Assembly (NCBI RefSeq): GCF_007097525.1
Contig: NZ_VKDD01000002.1
Coordinates: 839,994-903,993 of the forward strand
DNA from: Thalassomonas sp. M1454
GTDB taxonomy: Bacteria; Pseudomonadota; Gammaproteobacteria; Enterobacterales; Alteromonadaceae
Direction of reading: 5' to 3'
Length of the DNA: 64,000 nt
A model generated the notes under the pieces. That model was not told the origin of the DNA, did no database searches, and worked only from the letters and a program-made list of their open reading frames with translations. How positions within the stretch are numbered: the stretch's first letter is position 1; each line of letters begins with the position of its first letter. Made by a program: the position numbers and the translations under genes. Below are positions 62,451 to 64,000 of this stretch, one piece after another.

Positions 62451-63631
62451 TATTTATCCTCCATAACATTCTGCGCTTCGCTTATGGTTTGTTGCAGTAA
62501 TTCAAGTTGCTGCGGGGATAATTCAACATCCATTACTTGCTTAAAAAAGTCGGTGAATACTTCACTTTCGCTACGCTCATTACTCTGCCCAGTCGATGTG
62601 TTATTGCTAAGACGAGAATTGCTCGTATGGTCAAAGTTAGTGCGCTCAATTTGTAATACATTAGGATATACCTGGCGTAAACGGCCAATGGGGTCGAGTA
62701 TCACTTGGCTATCATTTATCTTAGCCAGAATATAATCATCACTGCGCTCATCTATTTTGCCCGCATTTATGATCTCTTCTAGCGAGCCTTCAACAATTCT
62801 TAAATCATGCTTTACGTTAATAGTTAAATGCTCTTGTTTAACTAAGCCCTTGGAGTTAATTTCAACTAGAGTTACCCCTTTTTTTTGTTTATGTTCTGAA
62901 AAAGAGTATTTCATTAAACTGCCCGAGTAACGGATATGCTCAGCGCCTTTATACTGCGGCCCATGTAAATGACCAAGAGCAACATAATCAAAATCGGTTA
63001 GTGGCTGCCATGAAACTCTATCAGCCCCGCCTATTGATAACGGCCTCTCTGAATCAGACTCACTTGCGCCATCAATAAAACAATGGCTAAGTAATACCGC
63101 AGGTATGTCTTTATGATGTTGCTTTTTATGCTCTAATACTTTGTTTGCTAAAAATGTATGGGCATCGTCATAGGTTTTAATCGCTGTAGTTTGTTCTTCA
63201 GTTGCAAATGCTTCGCGAACTTCAACAGGATCATGATAAGGAATACCATAAAAAGCAACACTTTCATCTTTACAGGTCACAATCACCGGCTCGGTAACGC
63301 TATTGATATCGGCTAATATATGCAAACCTGATTTTTGCATTTGTTTAGCGCCAAAGCGTAATCGTTTAGCGCTGTCATGATTACCCGAGATCATAATAAT
63401 CGGTATATTTAATTCATCTTCTACTTGCTGGAAAAAGTTATTTAGCGCATCAACAGCTTCTGCTGGGGGTACTGAGCGGTCAAATATATCGCCGGCAACA
63501 ATCAAAGCATCTACCGTAAAATCTTTGGCATATTGTTTAATTTGTTTAAGTACATAAAGCTGATCGTCTAATAAAGAGATATTTTGAAAAAGACGGCCAA
63601 TATGCCAGTCAGAAGTATGAATAAAGCGCAT
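62450..63631 (-). CDS. sbcD: Exonuclease SbcD, nuclease subunit
   Basis: SbcD is the Mre11-like manganese-dependent nuclease of SbcCD. The 393-residue protein has all five phosphoesterase motifs: HTSDWHIGR (5-13), GDIFDR, GNHDS, LSHCF and LGHLHG. The C-terminal capping and SbcC-binding part is present and ends in the acidic MEDK. It is the first gene of the operon. Residues ~330-356 are a Ser/Thr/Asn-rich linker (NSRLSNNTSTGQSNER), an extra compared with E. coli SbcD. Confidence 0.95.
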   Translation of the reverse strand: MRFIHTSDWHIGRLFQNISLLDDQLYVLKQIKQYAKDFTVDALIVAGDIFDRSVPPAEAVDALNNFFQQVEDELNIPIIMISGNHDSAKRLRFGAKQMQKSGLHILADINSVTEPVIVTCKDESVAFYGIPYHDPVEVREAFATEEQTTAIKTYDDAHTFLANKVLEHKKQHHKDIPAVLLSHCFIDGASESDSERPLSIGGADRVSWQPLTDFDYVALGHLHGPQYKGAEHIRYSGSLMKYSFSEHKQKKGVTLVEINSKGLVKQEHLTINVKHDLRIVEGSLEEIINAGKIDERSDDYILAKINDSQVILDPIGRLRQVYPNVLQIERTNFDHTSNSRLSNNTSTGQSNERSESEVFTDFFKQVMDVELSPQQLELLQQTISEAQNVMEDK

Positions 63632-64000
63632 GAATTTCCTTGCATCGATGCATAATCAATTTGATAAAATAGCTATTAATATAACTTTATATAGACACGT
63701 TAAGGCATAGTTGAGTGTTTCACAATAGCCTTAACGAATATTAATTGATATCAATAAAAATAAAATTTAAGCGCTCAAATAAGCGCCAACTTTTAACCAA
63801 AAATAACACTTAATTTGTTGCCCTGTTTTTTATTTAACCAGCATTAAGTTAAAAAAACAGCAGTTAAAATCCAATGCAAAAACAGTTGATTTATATCAAC
63901 TAACCCAAGTGATAAAAACCTATATATTGCGCTCACCAAAACAACGTACCACTACATATAGACATAAATGTTATTTAATAGCCTAGCACCAACAGTTGTA
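63632..64000. other. Gene-free end of the window upstream of sbcD
   Basis: No reading frame of note. The last 120 bases hold a plus-strand promoter with an FNR-type box (63886-63928) for a gene beyond the window edge. TTGATATCAA at 63744-63753 is palindromic but lacks the four-base spacer of an FNR box. The sbcD promoter must also lie here but was not located. Confidence 0.5.
63886..63928 (+). promoter_or_regulatory. FNR-type box with class II promoter geometry
   Basis: TTGAT-TTAT-ATCAA (63886-63899) is a perfect FNR/Anr/EtrA consensus. A TATATT -10-like hexamer (63923-63928) puts the box centre near -41.5 from the expected start, the class II activating position. It should drive a plus-strand gene outside the window under low oxygen. 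The identity of that gene is unknown. Confidence 0.6.

Noticed and set aside
51361-63631. Prophage or integrative element carrying the SMC operon
   Set aside because: No integrase, transposase, attachment repeat or phage structural gene was found at either side.
63744-63753. TTGATATCAA as a second FNR box
   Set aside because: The two half-sites touch with no four-base spacer, so FNR would not be expected to bind.

Overview
The window is a contiguous piece of an AT-rich gammaproteobacterial chromosome. Gene content points to a marine member of the Alteromonadales, most like Colwelliaceae (Colwellia/Thalassotalea type): a rhombosortase, a DUF3718 secreted protein, a YbiT-type ABC-F protein, MiaE, a VF530-family protein, secreted S9 peptidase and gamma-glutamyltransferases, and a short MukBEF-like locus. 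Two tRNA/protein-gene neighbourhoods match the E. coli arrangement: dnaQ followed by tRNA-Asp, and gltX close to a tRNA-Val(TAC) cluster. The genus is an inference from gene content; no database search was possible. I see no prophage, integrase, insertion sequence, rRNA operon or CRISPR array.

Layout. 1-1000: tRNA-Asp and dnaQ. 1.2-6.5 kb: a persulfide-dioxygenase-like metallo-hydrolase, two DUF membrane proteins, a large CBM9/DUF5916 outer-membrane protein and an acetyltransferase. 6.5-9.9 kb: a MoxR ATPase / VWA / RDD-membrane-protein operon. 10-19 kb: cysK, a lipoprotein gamma-glutamyltransferase, a DTW tRNA-modification enzyme, rhombosortase, an EEP nuclease, a secreted unknown and an S9 peptidase. 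19-27 kb: a YgiQ radical-SAM protein, YbiT, ribosome hibernation factor, a DEAD-box helicase and gltX. 27-31 kb: an oxidoreductase, a second gamma-glutamyltransferase, two small unknowns, five identical tRNA-Val genes and one decayed copy. 31-37.4 kb: DUF3718, an S4 protein, an acetyltransferase, and an acyl-CoA dehydrogenase divergent from a succinyl-CoA:acetoacetate CoA-transferase/thiolase operon for acetoacetate use. 37.5-46.1 kb: a pentapeptide-repeat K+ channel, phospholipase A1, a Bax-like lipoprotein, VF530 and a four-gene MacAB-like exporter. 46-51.3 kb: MiaE, a cysteine-free sirtuin, an ammonium transporter, a glycosyltransferase and a repeat protein. 51.4-57.8 kb: a four-gene SMC/condensin-like operon with a Toprim-like protein. 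58-63.6 kb: a HAD phosphatase, then the sbcD-sbcC-exonuclease operon. The last 370 bases carry a perfect FNR-type box in a class II promoter position, facing out of the window.

The most interesting system is the tightly overlapping operon at 51361-57765: an SMC-like ATPase, a MukE/JetB-like small protein, a MukF/JetA-like kleisin candidate and a Toprim-like protein (acidic triad E145, D198, D200). All four expected parts of a Wadjet/MksBEFG anti-plasmid system are present, but in the order ATPase-E-F-nuclease rather than the usual F-E-B-nuclease. It lies next to the SbcCD/exonuclease operon, so about 12 kb is almost all DNA-end and DNA-topology enzymes. The second notable signal is a family of short inverted repeats built on GGGTCAGATCAACTTGA (three full hairpins and one half copy). 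The two arms of each copy change together, which resembles REP/REPIN elements.
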